A stretch of DNA of 43,694 bases from Thioalkalivibrio sp. (GTDB lineage: Bacteria > Pseudomonadota > Gammaproteobacteria > Ectothiorhodospirales > Ectothiorhodospiraceae). The stretch covers positions 1-43,694 of the forward strand of contig JAABTX010000006.1 in the NCBI GenBank assembly GCA_011389655.1. Reading direction: 5' to 3'. The notes under the pieces were generated by a model that worked only from the letters and a program-made list of their open reading frames with translations, searched no databases and was not told the origin of the DNA. Below, in pieces: positions 20,589-29,822 of the stretch (position 1 is its first letter; every line of letters begins with the position of its first letter). A program made the position numbers and the translations under genes.

Positions 20589-21167
20589 ATGGCACTACGC
20601 ACTCCGGACTCGACCACCGATGGGCTGCGCAATCAGTTCCTGATCGCGATGCCCAGCCTGCAGGACGGTTATTTCGCACAGACCGTCACCTACATCTGCG
20701 AACACACGGAAGAGGGCGCGATGGGCCTGGTGATCAACCAGACGCTCGAGCTGACCCTGAAACAGATGCTGCGGCAGCTGGAACTGCAGCCAACCGCGGA
20801 GACCGCCAGCCGGCCGATCTTCCGCGGCGGACCGGTGCAGCCGGAACATGGCTTCGTGCTGCACCCGGCTGGCGACGAATGGAGCGGCACCCGGAAACTG
20901 GGCGGTGATCTCGCGCTGACCACCTCCCGCGACATCCTCGATTCCATTGCCCGCGGAGAAGGGCCGGAGCATGCGCTGATCGCGCTCGGCTATGCCGGCT
21001 GGGGCCCCGGACAGCTCGAGAGCGAGATCGCGGAGAATTCCTGGCTGGTGGCGCCGCCCGGGCATGCCATTCTGTTCACGCTGCCCCCCGAGCAGCGCTG
21101 GAACGCCGCGGCCCGGCTGATCGGCATCGACATGAACCTGATCAGCCAGGTCGCCGGACACGCGTAG
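20589..21167 (+). CDS. yqgE: YqgE/AlgH family protein
   Basis: The 192-aa product belongs to the YqgE/AlgH family, whose biochemical role is not settled. Conserved parts are LRNQFLIAMPSLQDGYFAQTV, YICEHTEEGAMGLVINQ, the RPIFRGGPVQPEHGFVLH block and the GYAGWGPGQLESEI motif. I chose the ATG at 20589 because it gives the usual N-terminal length; a GTG 17 codons upstream would overlap the end of tonB. The gene lies between tonB and ruvX as in many gammaproteobacteria. The 162 bases between it and ruvX contain a REP-like palindrome, so ruvX may sit on a separate transcript or be coupled less tightly. Confidence 0.92.
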   Translation: MALRTPDSTTDGLRNQFLIAMPSLQDGYFAQTVTYICEHTEEGAMGLVINQTLELTLKQMLRQLELQPTAETASRPIFRGGPVQPEHGFVLHPAGDEWSGTRKLGGDLALTTSRDILDSIARGEGPEHALIALGYAGWGPGQLESEIAENSWLVAPPGHAILFTLPPEQRWNAAARLIGIDMNLISQVAGHA

Positions 21168-21240
21168 CGGCTACGGCCGGCCACCAGCCCTGACCATGCA
21201 AAGACCCGCCACGGAAACGCACGGAAACGAATCGGCGCCC

Positions 21241-21270
21241 CCCGGGGACAGATTTGCAGATCTGTCCCCG
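21241..21270. repeat. REP-like palindrome, copy 2
   Basis: CGGGGACAGAT (21243-21253) and ATCTGTCCCCG (21260-21270) form a perfect 11-bp inverted repeat with a 6-nt loop. It shares the GGGGACAGA/TCTGTCCCC core with the copy at 123-155 and is also followed by CTTGC and a CTTCC tail. It lies between yqgE and ruvX. Confidence 0.7.
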
Positions 21271-21329
21271 ACCCTTGCCTCATCTTCCGGGCTGTCCGGG
21301 TTTTCCGATGGCCGCATGTTCACGCCGAC

Positions 21330-21731
21330 GTGCGGCTGATGGCCTTCGACTACGGCAAGCGCCGCATCGGCGTCGCCATCGGTGACGAGCTCACCGGCAG
21401 TGCACGCGGTCTGGTCACCGTGCGGCCGGGCCGGCCGGACAGCGACCGCACCATCGATGCGCTGATCGCCCGGTGGCAGCCGGACGCCTTCGTGGTCGGC
21501 TGGCCAACCCGCGACGACGGCCAGCCCACCGCCCTTGGACCGGCCATCCGCGCCTTTGGCGAAGGGCTCGGCCTGCGTCACGGCCGGGCGGTATACTGGG
21601 CGGACGAGCGCCTGAGCTCCCACCTGGGACAGGAGCGCGTGCGGCGCCGCGGCAAGGATCCGGGCCTCGATGCCCATGCCGCCGCGATCATCCTGGAAGG
21701 CTGGCTAATGGAGAACACCCGCAATGCCTGA
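21330..21731 (+). CDS. ruvX: Holliday junction resolvase-like protein YqgF/RuvX
   Basis: RuvX is an RNase H-fold nuclease linked to pre-16S rRNA 5'-end maturation and possibly to recombination. The 133-aa product has the strand-one FDYGKRRIGVAIGD motif with its catalytic Asp, VVGWPTRDDG, the acidic WADERLSS motif and the C-terminal DAHAAAIILEGWL with its Asp. Start is a GTG at 21330; an ATG three codons later (21339) is equally possible since neither has a strong ribosome-binding site and the frame above has no start. The stop overlaps the pyrR start by eight bases. Confidence 0.92.
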   Translation: MRLMAFDYGKRRIGVAIGDELTGSARGLVTVRPGRPDSDRTIDALIARWQPDAFVVGWPTRDDGQPTALGPAIRAFGEGLGLRHGRAVYWADERLSSHLGQERVRRRGKDPGLDAHAAAIILEGWLMENTRNA

Positions 21732-22230
21732 GATCGCACCCCTCCTCGACAGCATGGCCGAGCAGGCCCGGCGCCACTTCCGGCAGCAGGGAATCGCCGA
21801 GCCGATCGTGGTCGGCATCCACTCCGGGGGCGTCTGGATCGCGGACGCCCTGCGCCAACGCCTGGGCTACACCCGGCCGATGGGGAAACTGGACATCAGC
21901 TTCTACCGGGACGACTTCTCGCGGATCGGCATGCATCCGCAGGTACGGCCCTCGGAGCTGCCCGAGGAACTGGACGACGAACACATCCTGCTGGTGGATG
22001 ACGTGCTCTTCACCGGCCGCACCATCCGCGCCGCACTGAACGAGCTCTTCGATTACGGCCGCCCCGCCTCGGTGACGCTGGCGGTACTGGTCGAGCGCGA
22101 CGGGCGTGAGCTGCCGGTGGAGGCGGCCATTGTCGGGGCCCATCTCGAGCTCGGCGCCGGCGAGCAGGTGAAGCTGCGCGGCCCCGACCCACTGCGCCTG
22201 GAGCGGATACACCTGGAGGGTGGCACTTGA
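21724..22230 (+). CDS. pyrR: PyrR bifunctional regulator / uracil phosphoribosyltransferase
   Basis: PyrR is a type I phosphoribosyltransferase that in Gram-positives binds pyr mRNA and also makes UMP from uracil. The 168-aa protein shows the PRPP loop [13 protein letters not shown] (residues 88-100), [10 protein letters not shown], and [11 protein letters not shown] near residue 28. Its place directly before pyrB matches the Pseudomonas order, in which regulation of the downstream gene is by translation or attenuation. I did not see a clear PyrR-binding hairpin or attenuator here. The gene overlaps ruvX by 8 and pyrB by 4 bases, so it is read as part of a coupled run. Confidence 0.93.
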   Translation: MPEIAPLLDSMAEQARRHFRQQGIAEPIVVGIHSGGVWIADALRQRLGYTRPMGKLDISFYRDDFSRIGMHPQVRPSELPEELDDEHILLVDDVLFTGRTIRAALNELFDYGRPASVTLAVLVERDGRELPVEAAIVGAHLELGAGEQVKLRGPDPLRLERIHLEGGT

Positions 22231-23234
22231 TCGCAGTGGCCCATCCGGCCAGCCAATTGCCCCGGGCCGGTCCCCTGCCCAACAGCCTGCAGCTGACCAG
22301 CGACGGTCGGCTGCAGCACCTGCTCACCGTCGAGGGGCTGAGCCGGGATCTTCTGAGCGAGATCCTGGACACCGCGGAATCCTTCGCGAACATGAACGAG
22401 AAGGCGGTGAAGAAGGTCCCGCTGCTGCGCGGCAAGACCATCGTGAATCTCTTCTTCGAGGCCAGCACCCGCACCCGGACCACCTTCGAACTCGCGGCAA
22501 AGCGGCTGTCGGCCGACGTGCTCAACATCAACGTCAGCACCTCCTCGGCGGTGAAGGGCGAGAGTCTGCTCGACACCCTGCGCAACCTCGAGGCCATGAA
22601 CGTGGACATGTTCGTGGTGCGGCATCAGCAGAGCGGGGCTGCCCATTTCATGGCCCGGCACGTGGAGCCCGGAATCAGCGTGCTGAACGCTGGAGACGGT
22701 CGACACGGCCACCCCACCCAGGCCCTGCTCGACATGTTCACCATCCGCCGCCACAAGGGCGACTTCACGCGGCTGAAGATCGCGATCGTCGGGGACATCC
22801 TGCACTCGCGCGTCGCGCGCTCGCAGATCCACGCGTTGAACATCCTGCAGGCGGGCGAGGTGCGCGTGGTGGCGCCGTATTCGCTGCTGCCCGCCCATGT
22901 GGAGGATCTCGGCGTTCACGTCTATCACAATCTGGAACAGGGCCTGCGCGACGTGGACGTGGTGATCATGCTGCGCCTGCAGCGTGAGCGCATGGAACAC
23001 GCCCACCTGCCCTCGGAGCACGAGTACTTCCAGCTCTTCGGACTGACCCAGCGGCGGCTGCACCTGGCGAAACCCGACTGCCTGGTGATGCATCCCGGTC
23101 CGGCGAACCGCGGCGTGGAGATCGACTCGGCGGTGGCGGACGGCGCGCAGTCGGTGATCCTGCAGCAGGTCACCTACGGGATCGCGGTGCGCATGGCGGT
23201 GATGTCCATGGTGATGGGTGTGCGCGGCGCATGA
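22227..23234 (+). CDS. pyrB: Aspartate carbamoyltransferase catalytic chain
   Basis: PyrB joins carbamoyl phosphate and aspartate, the first committed step of pyrimidine synthesis. The 335-aa protein has the carbamoyl-phosphate motif [12 protein letters not shown] (S80-T83), SAVKGES with its lysine, the HPTQALLDM motif, MLRLQRERM and [12 protein letters not shown] chose TTG at 22227 as start since GGAGGG lies 6 bases upstream and the codon overlaps the pyrR stop; a GTG three codons on is possible. The N-terminal ~25-residue extension before the core is like that of pseudomonad enzymes that assemble with an inactive dihydroorotase. The next gene overlaps by four bases and encodes just such a protein. 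Confidence 0.96.
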   Translation: MIAVAHPASQLPRAGPLPNSLQLTSDGRLQHLLTVEGLSRDLLSEILDTAESFANMNEKAVKKVPLLRGKTIVNLFFEASTRTRTTFELAAKRLSADVLNINVSTSSAVKGESLLDTLRNLEAMNVDMFVVRHQQSGAAHFMARHVEPGISVLNAGDGRHGHPTQALLDMFTIRRHKGDFTRLKIAIVGDILHSRVARSQIHALNILQAGEVRVVAPYSLLPAHVEDLGVHVYHNLEQGLRDVDVVIMLRLQRERMEHAHLPSEHEYFQLFGLTQRRLHLAKPDCLVMHPGPANRGVEIDSAVADGAQSVILQQVTYGIAVRMAVMSMVMGVRGA

Positions 23235-24523
23235 GCATCCTGATCGAGAACGCGCGCGTGATCGATCCCGCCAGCGGGCTCGATGCGATCGCGCCCCTGT
23301 GCATCCAGGGCAGCGAGATCCTCGCAGTCGGCGCGATTCCGGACGGCTTCGAGCCGCGCCGTCGGATCGACGCCGCAGGCCGCTGGCTGTTCCCGGGCGT
23401 CATCGACCTGTCCGCGCACCTGCGCGAGCCCGGGGAGGAGCACAAGGCGACGATCGCGAGCGAGACGCAGGCCGCTGCGCGCGGTGGCATCACCACGGTG
23501 GTGGTGTCCCCGGACACGATGCCACCGATCGATTCTCCGGCCGAGGTGGAACTGATCTCGCGGCGTGCCGAACAGGGCTGCGGGGTCCGTGTGCTCACGA
23601 TCGGCGCGCTGACGCGCGGGCTGAACGGCGAGCAGCTGGCCGAGATGGCGGCGCTGAAGCGCGCCGGCGTCGTCGGGGTCGGCAATGCCCGCCACCCGCT
23701 CGCGAGTCCGCTGGTGCTGCGTCGGGCGATGGAATACGCGGCCACCTTCGAACTGATGGTGTCGCTGTCGGCACAGGACGCCTCGCTGGCCGGTTCGGGC
23801 TGCGTGCACGAGGGTGCCGTCTCCACGCGTCTCGGTCTCGCGGGGATCCCCGAGGCGGCCGAGACCGCGGCGCTGGGCAGCATCCTGGCACTGGTCGAAC
23901 AGACCGGCGCGCGGGTGCACGTGAATCGTCTGTCCACCCGCCGCGGCGCCGAGATGATCGCAAAGGCCCGCGCGGATGGCCTGCCGGTATCGGCAGACGT
24001 TGCCGCACATCAGCTCTTCCTCACCGAGATGGACGTGGCCGATTTCAACCCGCTCTGCCACGTGATGCCGCCGCTGCGTACCCAGCGTGATCGCGAGGGC
24101 CTGCGCGCGGCGGTGGCGCGCGGCGACATCAGCGCGATCTGCTCGGATCACCAGCCGCACGAGAGCGACAGCAAGCTCGGCCCCTTTGCCGAGACCCGGC
24201 CCGGCATCAGCGGGCTGGAGACCCTGCTGCCGCTGACCCTGCGCCTGGTCGAGGAAGACCTGCTGCCGCTGTCCGCGGCACTGGAACGGCTCACGGCCGG
24301 TCCGGCCGGTATCCTCGGACACAATGGCGGATGTCTGAAGCCCGGGGCACCGGCAGACTTCGTGGTCTTCGATCCGGAGGCCGTGCACGAGATCACCCCG
24401 GAGAGCTGGCTGAGTGCCGGCGCCAACAGCCCCTTCATCGGGTGGACGTTTTCCGGCCAGGTCAGAGAGACCTGGGTCGCTGGGCGGCCCGCCTGGAACC
24501 TGCCCGCCGAGGACAGCGCATGA
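23231..24523 (+). CDS. pyrC': Dihydroorotase-like protein with a degraded metal site (PyrC' / PyrX type)
   Basis: The 430-aa product is a full-length amidohydrolase-fold dihydroorotase homologue, but the metal ligands are changed. In the canonical D-x-H-x-H motif it reads [10 protein letters not shown], so the first His is Ser61. The position of the His in HAED-like motifs is Ser180 (LSAQD), the His of the H-V-S-T motif is Arg233 (RLST), and the DDG motif around residue 152 reads GNARHP. The late SDHQPH motif is kept. This fits the inactive PyrC' of pseudomonads, which is needed for assembly of the PyrB dodecamer. A second, active dihydroorotase should be elsewhere. It overlaps pyrB and pyrK by four bases each. 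Confidence 0.9.
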   Translation: MSILIENARVIDPASGLDAIAPLCIQGSEILAVGAIPDGFEPRRRIDAAGRWLFPGVIDLSAHLREPGEEHKATIASETQAAARGGITTVVVSPDTMPPIDSPAEVELISRRAEQGCGVRVLTIGALTRGLNGEQLAEMAALKRAGVVGVGNARHPLASPLVLRRAMEYAATFELMVSLSAQDASLAGSGCVHEGAVSTRLGLAGIPEAAETAALGSILALVEQTGARVHVNRLSTRRGAEMIAKARADGLPVSADVAAHQLFLTEMDVADFNPLCHVMPPLRTQRDREGLRAAVARGDISAICSDHQPHESDSKLGPFAETRPGISGLETLLPLTLRLVEEDLLPLSAALERLTAGPAGILGHNGGCLKPGAPADFVVFDPEAVHEITPESWLSAGANSPFIGWTFSGQVRETWVAGRPAWNLPAEDSA

Positions 24524-25416
24524 ACACCGACGTCGCCCGCAGCCACCGTGGGACCATCTTTCTCGAGGATGGCGCAGAGGTCATCGAGCATTCCGCACAC
24601 GCCGCGGATCAGTGGGTGCTGAAGCTCCGCGCACCCGAGTGTGCCGCCCGGGCGCAGCCCGGCCAGTTCGTGCACCTGCAGTGCGACCCGCGCCTGCCGA
24701 TGCGCCGGCCGCTGTCCATCCAGCGGGTGGACCCGGCGGCGGGATGGGTCGAGTTCCTGTACAAGGTGGTGGGCGACGGCACCGAGGCGCTGGCAAGGCA
24801 GCCGGTGGGCATGCGCCTGAGCGTGCTCGGCCCGATCGGAAACCCGTTCACGCTGAACCCGGAGCGGCCGCTGCGCCTCCTGCTGGGCGGCGGCGTCGGC
24901 ATCCCGCCGATGATCTTCCTCGCCGATCACCTGCGCCGGCAGGGCCAGGGGGCCCAGACCCGGGCGATCCTCGGGTCGGAGGTGCCGTTCCCGTTTCGGC
25001 CCAGGCCCTCGGAGATCCTCTGGCCGGGTCTGCCCGACGGGGCGATCGCGACCATGCCGCTGCTGGAGGACTGGGGCGTTGCCTGCCGGCTGACCTCGCT
25101 TGCGGACATCCCGGGCGCCTACCCCGGCTTCGTCACCGATCTCGCGCGGCCCTGGCTGGCGGGCCTGAGTGCGGAACTGCGCGACCAGGTCGAGCTCTAC
25201 GCCTGCGGCCCACACGCCATGCTCGCGGCCTGTGCGGCACTGGCCGCCGAGTTCGACCTGCCGTGCCAGGTCTCGCTGGAGGAATACATGGCCTGCGCGG
25301 TCGGCGGCTGCGCCGGATGCACGGTCGAGGTGCACACGCCGCAGGGGGGCGCGATGAAGCGGGTCTGTGTGGACGGCCCGGTGTTTGCCGCCTCGACGGT
25401 CTTCCCGCCCGTTTGA
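24520..25416 (+). CDS. pyrK: Dihydroorotate dehydrogenase electron-transfer subunit (PyrK-type)
   Basis: PyrK-type proteins carry FAD and a [2Fe-2S] cluster and pass electrons from dihydroorotate dehydrogenase to NAD. The 298-aa protein has a ferredoxin-reductase-like FAD domain with RRPLSIQR, a nucleotide-binding LLGGGVGIPPM motif and CGPHAML, and a C-terminal cluster site C-x4-C-x2-C (ACAVGGCAGC) plus a later Cys in RVCVDGPVF. It follows pyrC' with an ATGA overlap and ends the pyrimidine run. No pyrD partner is in the window; most gammaproteobacteria use a quinone-linked PyrD that needs no PyrK, so a class 1B enzyme, or another use of this reductase, is implied. Confidence 0.85.
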   Translation: MNTDVARSHRGTIFLEDGAEVIEHSAHAADQWVLKLRAPECAARAQPGQFVHLQCDPRLPMRRPLSIQRVDPAAGWVEFLYKVVGDGTEALARQPVGMRLSVLGPIGNPFTLNPERPLRLLLGGGVGIPPMIFLADHLRRQGQGAQTRAILGSEVPFPFRPRPSEILWPGLPDGAIATMPLLEDWGVACRLTSLADIPGAYPGFVTDLARPWLAGLSAELRDQVELYACGPHAMLAACAALAAEFDLPCQVSLEEYMACAVGGCAGCTVEVHTPQGGAMKRVCVDGPVFAASTVFPPV

Positions 25417-25443
25417 AGATAGCCGCAGCGGCCCGGTTGGCGT

Positions 25444-26586
25444 TCAGCGGCCGGCAGCCTCTCCGGGGAGGCGGAAGTCCTCCTCCTCCTGGCTCTCGAG
25501 GGTGCCCACGCCGCCCCCGAAGCTCAGGCGCCACTCGAGATCCGCGCGCGAATCCGCCTTGGAAAGGGCCTCCTCGAGATCGACCCTGCCCTCCTTGTAG
25601 AGCCGGTACAGGGCCTGGTCGAAGGTCTGCATGCCGTCCTTGGAGCCCTTCTGCATCGCCTCCTTGATCTCGCCGATCTTGTCCTCGCGGATCAGCTCGG
25701 ACACGAACGGGGTGTTCACCAGCACCTCGACCGCGGCGACCCGCTTGCCGTCGGGCGTCTGCAGCAGCCGCTGGGCGACGATCGCGCGCAGGTTCAGCGA
25801 CAGATCGGTGAGGATCTGGCCGCGGAAGTCCTCCGGGAACATGTGGATCAGGCGATCCAGTGCCTGGTTGGAGCTGGTCGCGTGCAGGGTGGTCAGTACC
25901 AGGTGGCCGGTGTCCGCGTAGTTCAGCGCCTGACGCATGGTCTCCCGGCTGCGCACCTCGCCGACCATGATCACGTCGGGCGCCTCGCGCATGCCGTCCT
26001 GCAGTGCGAGTTCGTAACTGGGCGTGTCGATACCCACCTCGCGCTGGCCGACGATCGAGAGCCGGTGCGGAAGCAGGAACTCGATCGGGTCCTCGACGGT
26101 AAGGATGTGTCCGGTCTCGTGGCGGGCCCGGTGATCGACCATCGCCGCGAGCGTGGTCGACTTGCCGGAACCGGTGGACCCGACGATCAGCACCAGGCCG
26201 TTGCGCTGCGTGACGAAGTCCTTCAGCACCAGCGGCAGACCGAGCTCCTCGATGGTGGGAATCCGGAGCTGGATGTGGCGGATCACCATCGCGACCTGGC
26301 CGCGCTGGTGGTAGACGTTGACCCGGTACCGACCCACCTCGGGCCGCGAGACCCCGAAATTCGCCGACAGGTCCCGATCCATCGTGGCCTTCTGTTCCGG
26401 CGACATGATCTCGGTGGCGATGTCCGCGACCTCGCCCGGCTTCAGGGACGTGCCGGACAGCGGCTGGACGCGGCCATCGACCTTGATACTGATGGGGGCG
26501 CCGGTGATGAAGAAGAGATCCGATGCCCCCTTCTGGGCCATCAGTTTCAGATAGGGATCGATCTTTGCAGTCGCCATCGCAGTCAC
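25444..26586 (-). CDS. PilT/PilU-family retraction ATPase, third paralogue
   Basis: This hexameric pilus ATPase paralogue is 380 aa from a GTG that overlaps the stop of pilU (GTGA), or 377 aa from an ATG at 26577; no strong ribosome-binding site decides. It has Walker A GSTGSGKST (136-144), LTVEDPIEF, the Walker B region APDVIMVGEVRSRETM and HLVLTTLHATSS. It lacks the AIRNLIRE motif of PilT and instead has the PilU-like GMQTFDQALYRLYKEG followed by an acidic C-terminal tail. It is closest in style to PilU but differs from the PilU next to it. It is the last of three tandem ATPase genes and ends 27 bases from convergent pyrK. Confidence 0.9.
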   Translation of the reverse strand: MTAMATAKIDPYLKLMAQKGASDLFFITGAPISIKVDGRVQPLSGTSLKPGEVADIATEIMSPEQKATMDRDLSANFGVSRPEVGRYRVNVYHQRGQVAMVIRHIQLRIPTIEELGLPLVLKDFVTQRNGLVLIVGSTGSGKSTTLAAMVDHRARHETGHILTVEDPIEFLLPHRLSIVGQREVGIDTPSYELALQDGMREAPDVIMVGEVRSRETMRQALNYADTGHLVLTTLHATSSNQALDRLIHMFPEDFRGQILTDLSLNLRAIVAQRLLQTPDGKRVAAVEVLVNTPFVSELIREDKIGEIKEAMQKGSKDGMQTFDQALYRLYKEGRVDLEEALSKADSRADLEWRLSFGGGVGTLESQEEEDFRLPGEAAGR

Positions 26587-27755
26587 CGTGAGACGAAGTC
26601 GTCGGCCGTTTCTGATACCGAGAGCCCGGACATATCGTCCATCACGTCGGGCTCCTCCTCGCGACGGGCGCGCTTGCTGTCGAGCTTGATCCGCAGTCGC
26701 AGGTCGTTCATCGAGTCCGCATTGCGGATCGCCTCCGGATAGCTGATCTTGCCGGACTCGTAGAGATCGAACAGGGCCTGGTCGAAGGTCTGCATGCCCT
26801 GCTCGCGGGAGCGCTTGATCAGATCCTTCATCTCATGCACCTGCCCCTTGAGGATCAGGTCCGACATCAGCGGCGTGTTGATCATGATCTCGACCGCCGG
26901 AACCCTGCCCTCACCGTCCTGCGTGCGGATCAGGCGCTGCGAGATCACCGCCTTCAGGTTCAGCGACAGGTCCATCAGCAGCTGGGGACGACGGTCCTCC
27001 GGGAAGAAGTTGATGATGCGGTCGAGGGCCTGGTTGGTGTTGTTCGCGTGCAGGGTGGTCAGGCAGAGGTGACCGGTCTCCGCGAAGGCCACGCCGTAGT
27101 CCATCGTCTCGCGGTCGCGGATCTCGCCCATCAGGATCACGTCCGGCGCCTGGCGCAGGGTGTTCTTCAGCGCCACCTCGTAGCTCTCGGTGTCCACGCC
27201 CACCTCGCGCTGTGTGACCAGGCTCTTGTCATGCGGATGAACGAACTCGATCGGATCCTCGATGGTGATGATGTGGTCCGCCGAGTGGTGGTTGCGGTAA
27301 CCGATCATGGCCGCCAGTGAGGTCGACTTGCCCGAGGAGGTGGCGCCGACGAAGATCACGAGTCCGCGGCGGGTCATCGCGATCTCCTTCAGCTGCGGCG
27401 GCATGTTGATCTCTTCGAAGTTCGGGATCTTGCTCTGGATCGTGCGCAGCACCATCCCGGCATTGCCGCGCTGGATGAAGGCGCTGACGCGGAACCGGGA
27501 CACACCCTCCAGCCCGACCGCGAAGTTGCACTCGTGGCTGCGGTCGAATTCCGCGGACTGCTTGTCGTTCATCATCGAACGCACCAGCACCTGGGTGTGT
27601 GCCGGGGTCAGGGCCTGGTCGGTCATCGGCTGCACCAGCCCGTTGATCTTCGCCGCCGGGGCCATGCCCACCGTGATGAACAGATCGGATCCGCCGCGCT
27701 CGACCATGGTGCGCAGCAGGTCGTGCATGAAACGTATGGCCTTGTCACGATCCAT
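26583..27755 (-). CDS. pilU: Type IV pilus retraction accessory ATPase PilU
   Basis: PilU works with PilT at the inner membrane to disassemble pili. The 390-aa protein follows Pseudomonas PilU closely: GGSDLFITVG at the N-terminus, ECNFAV, Walker A GATSSGKST (137-145), SLAAMIGYRN, the VALKNTLRQAPDVILMGEIRDRETMD Walker B block, ETGHLCLTTLHANN and EQGMQTFDQALFDLYESG, then a ~40-residue charged tail that ends SETADDFVSR. The AIRNLIRE motif of PilT is absent, as expected. It lies 66 bases after pilT and overlaps the third ATPase gene by four bases. Confidence 0.94.
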   Translation of the reverse strand: MDRDKAIRFMHDLLRTMVERGGSDLFITVGMAPAAKINGLVQPMTDQALTPAHTQVLVRSMMNDKQSAEFDRSHECNFAVGLEGVSRFRVSAFIQRGNAGMVLRTIQSKIPNFEEINMPPQLKEIAMTRRGLVIFVGATSSGKSTSLAAMIGYRNHHSADHIITIEDPIEFVHPHDKSLVTQREVGVDTESYEVALKNTLRQAPDVILMGEIRDRETMDYGVAFAETGHLCLTTLHANNTNQALDRIINFFPEDRRPQLLMDLSLNLKAVISQRLIRTQDGEGRVPAVEIMINTPLMSDLILKGQVHEMKDLIKRSREQGMQTFDQALFDLYESGKISYPEAIRNADSMNDLRLRIKLDSKRARREEEPDVMDDMSGLSVSETADDFVSR

Positions 27756-27821
27756 GGCTCGGAACCCCTCGTTGTCGGTGACGCCTGAACACGTCGTTAC
27801 CCATCAAGAACAGTGCAGCCA

Positions 27822-28856
27822 TCAGAGGCTATCCGGATTCACCGCCCGGCGCTTCGCGTCATCGCGCGTGATCAGGCCCTCGGCGATCATGTCCCGGAGA
27901 CACTGGTCGAGTGTCTGCATGCCCATGCCCGCGCTGGTCTGAATGGCGGAATACATCTGCGCGACCTTGTTCTCGCGGATCAGGTTGCGGATCGCCGGCG
28001 TGCCCAGCATGATCTCGTGGGCTGCGACGCGTCCGCCGCCGACCCGCTTCAGCAGGGTCTGCGAAATGACCGCGCGCAGCGATTCCGAGAGCATCGCACG
28101 CACCATGTCCTTTTCCGCAGCCGGGAAGACATCGACGACGCGGTCGATGGTCTTGGCCGCAGAGCTGGTGTGCAGCGTCCCGAACACGAGATGACCGGTC
28201 TCCGCGGCGGTCAGCGCCAGGCGGATGGTCTCGAGGTCGCGCAGCTCGCCGACCAGGATGGTGTCCGGATCCTCGCGCAGCGCCGAGCGCAGCGCCTCGC
28301 TGAACCCGTGGGTGTCACGGTGCACCTCGCGCTGGTTCACCAGGCACTTCTTGGACTCGTGCACGAACTCGATCGGGTCCTCGATGGTGAGGATGTGCCC
28401 GTAGTCGTTCTTGTTCTTGTGGTCGACCATCGCGGCCAGCGTGGTCGACTTGCCCGAGCCGGTGGGGCCGGTGACCAGCACGATGCCGCGGGGGTAGTCG
28501 GAGATCTTCTCGAACACGCGCGGGCAACCCAGATCCTCCAGGGTCAGGACCTTGGACGGGATCGTGCGGAAGACTGCCGCCGCACCCCGATCCTGCACGA
28601 AGACATTCACCCGGAACCGGGCCAGACCCTTGAGCTCGAAGGAAAAGTCGGTCTCCAGAAACTCCTCGTAGTCCTTGCGCTGACGATCGTTCATGATGTC
28701 GTAGATCAGCGCCTGAACCTCCTTGTGCTCCATCACCGGCACATTCACCCGGCGCATGTCACCGTCGATGCGTACCATCGGCGGCATGCCGCCCGAGACG
28801 TGCAGGTCCGACGCGCCGTTCTTCACGGCAAAAGAGAGCAACTGGGTGATATCCAT
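27822..28856 (-). CDS. pilT: Type IV pilus retraction ATPase PilT
   Basis: PilT powers pilus retraction and twitching. The 344-aa protein is of standard length and shows GASDLHVSGGMPP at the N-terminus, Walker A GPTGSGKST (130-138), the HILTIEDPIEFVH Asp box, TILVGELRDLETIRLALTAAETGHLV (Walker B and His box), and the AIRNLIRENK motif near residue 290 that marks true PilT. The start at 28856 is preceded by GGGGGACTCA. It is first in the three-ATPase run and is divergent from yggS across 261 bases that hold no gene I can support; this arrangement is the same as in Pseudomonas. Confidence 0.96.
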   Translation of the reverse strand: MDITQLLSFAVKNGASDLHVSGGMPPMVRIDGDMRRVNVPVMEHKEVQALIYDIMNDRQRKDYEEFLETDFSFELKGLARFRVNVFVQDRGAAAVFRTIPSKVLTLEDLGCPRVFEKISDYPRGIVLVTGPTGSGKSTTLAAMVDHKNKNDYGHILTIEDPIEFVHESKKCLVNQREVHRDTHGFSEALRSALREDPDTILVGELRDLETIRLALTAAETGHLVFGTLHTSSAAKTIDRVVDVFPAAEKDMVRAMLSESLRAVISQTLLKRVGGGRVAAHEIMLGTPAIRNLIRENKVAQMYSAIQTSAGMGMQTLDQCLRDMIAEGLITRDDAKRRAVNPDSL

Positions 28857-29117
28857 TGAGTCCCCCGAACTCGAGCTACGCAGACGGCCGATTCACAGAC
28901 CCTGTCGGCAGCACAGGCGTTTGCTTTAGGGAAGCGCTGGCCTGCCCGGCCCGCCATGCTGAACCAAGTGCGGCGATCCGGACCGCAAAAGGACGATCAT
29001 CGTCCCCTGGATCGCCGCCTTCCATCGTTCCACACTCGCGATGACGACCACTCGTCAGCGCACTCCCGCAGCCGGACTGCCACGGCACGCCCGCCTCTGG
29101 GACTATATCATAGCGAC

Positions 29118-29822
29118 ATGACGCAACTGGAAGACGATCAGGCACGGGTCGAAGAGCGCATCGCCACCGCCTGCAGACAGGCGGGCCGCGCCCGGGAGGA
29201 GGTCCGGCTGCTGGCCGTCAGCAAGACCCGCAGCGACGCGGAGATCCAGGCTCTGCACCGGCTCGGCCAGCGCCTGTTCGGCGAGAACTACGTCCAGGAA
29301 TTCATCGCGAAGCACGATGCGCTGACCGGCCTGGAGCCGCCGCTCGAGTGGCACTTCATCGGGGCCCTGCAGACCAACAAGACCCGTGCCGTTGCGGAGC
29401 GCGCCGCATGGGTGCACGGCATCGACCGGCTGAAGATCGCCGAACGGCTGTCCCGGCAGCGGCCCGCGGGCATGGCGCCGCTGCAGGTCTGCCTGCAGAT
29501 CGATCTCAGCGGAGAACCGGGCAAGGCCGGGGTGCCGCCGCGGGAGGCCGGCGGGCTGGCCGCAGCCGTCGCCCCTCTGCCCAATCTGGTGCTGCGCGGC
29601 CTGATGGCGATCCCGGCCCCCGCGGAGGACCCGACCGCACAGCGGCGCCCGTTCGCGCGGCTGCGCGAACTCCGCGACGCCCTGAACACACGGGAGCTGG
29701 AGCTCGATACCCTGTCGATGGGCATGTCCGACGACCTCGAGGCGGCGATCCTCGAGGGCTCAACCCTGGTCCGTGTCGGGACCGCACTCTTCGGGCCGCG
29801 CAGGCCGAAAGCGAGGCAGTGA
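29118..29822 (+). CDS. yggS: Pyridoxal-phosphate homeostasis protein YggS (PROSC family)
   Basis: YggS is a PLP-binding protein that keeps free pyridoxal phosphate in balance. The 234-aa product has the PLP lysine in LLAVSKTRS (K36), FGENYVQEF, WHFIGALQTNK, and the C-terminal LSMGMSDDLEAAILEGSTLVRVG block. The start at 29118 gives the standard N-terminus; TATATCAT ends 7 bases upstream and may be a -10 element, which would give a very short leader. The stop overlaps the proC start by one base (TGATG), so the two are coupled. Confidence 0.94.
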   Translation: MTQLEDDQARVEERIATACRQAGRAREEVRLLAVSKTRSDAEIQALHRLGQRLFGENYVQEFIAKHDALTGLEPPLEWHFIGALQTNKTRAVAERAAWVHGIDRLKIAERLSRQRPAGMAPLQVCLQIDLSGEPGKAGVPPREAGGLAAAVAPLPNLVLRGLMAIPAPAEDPTAQRRPFARLRELRDALNTRELELDTLSMGMSDDLEAAILEGSTLVRVGTALFGPRRPKARQ

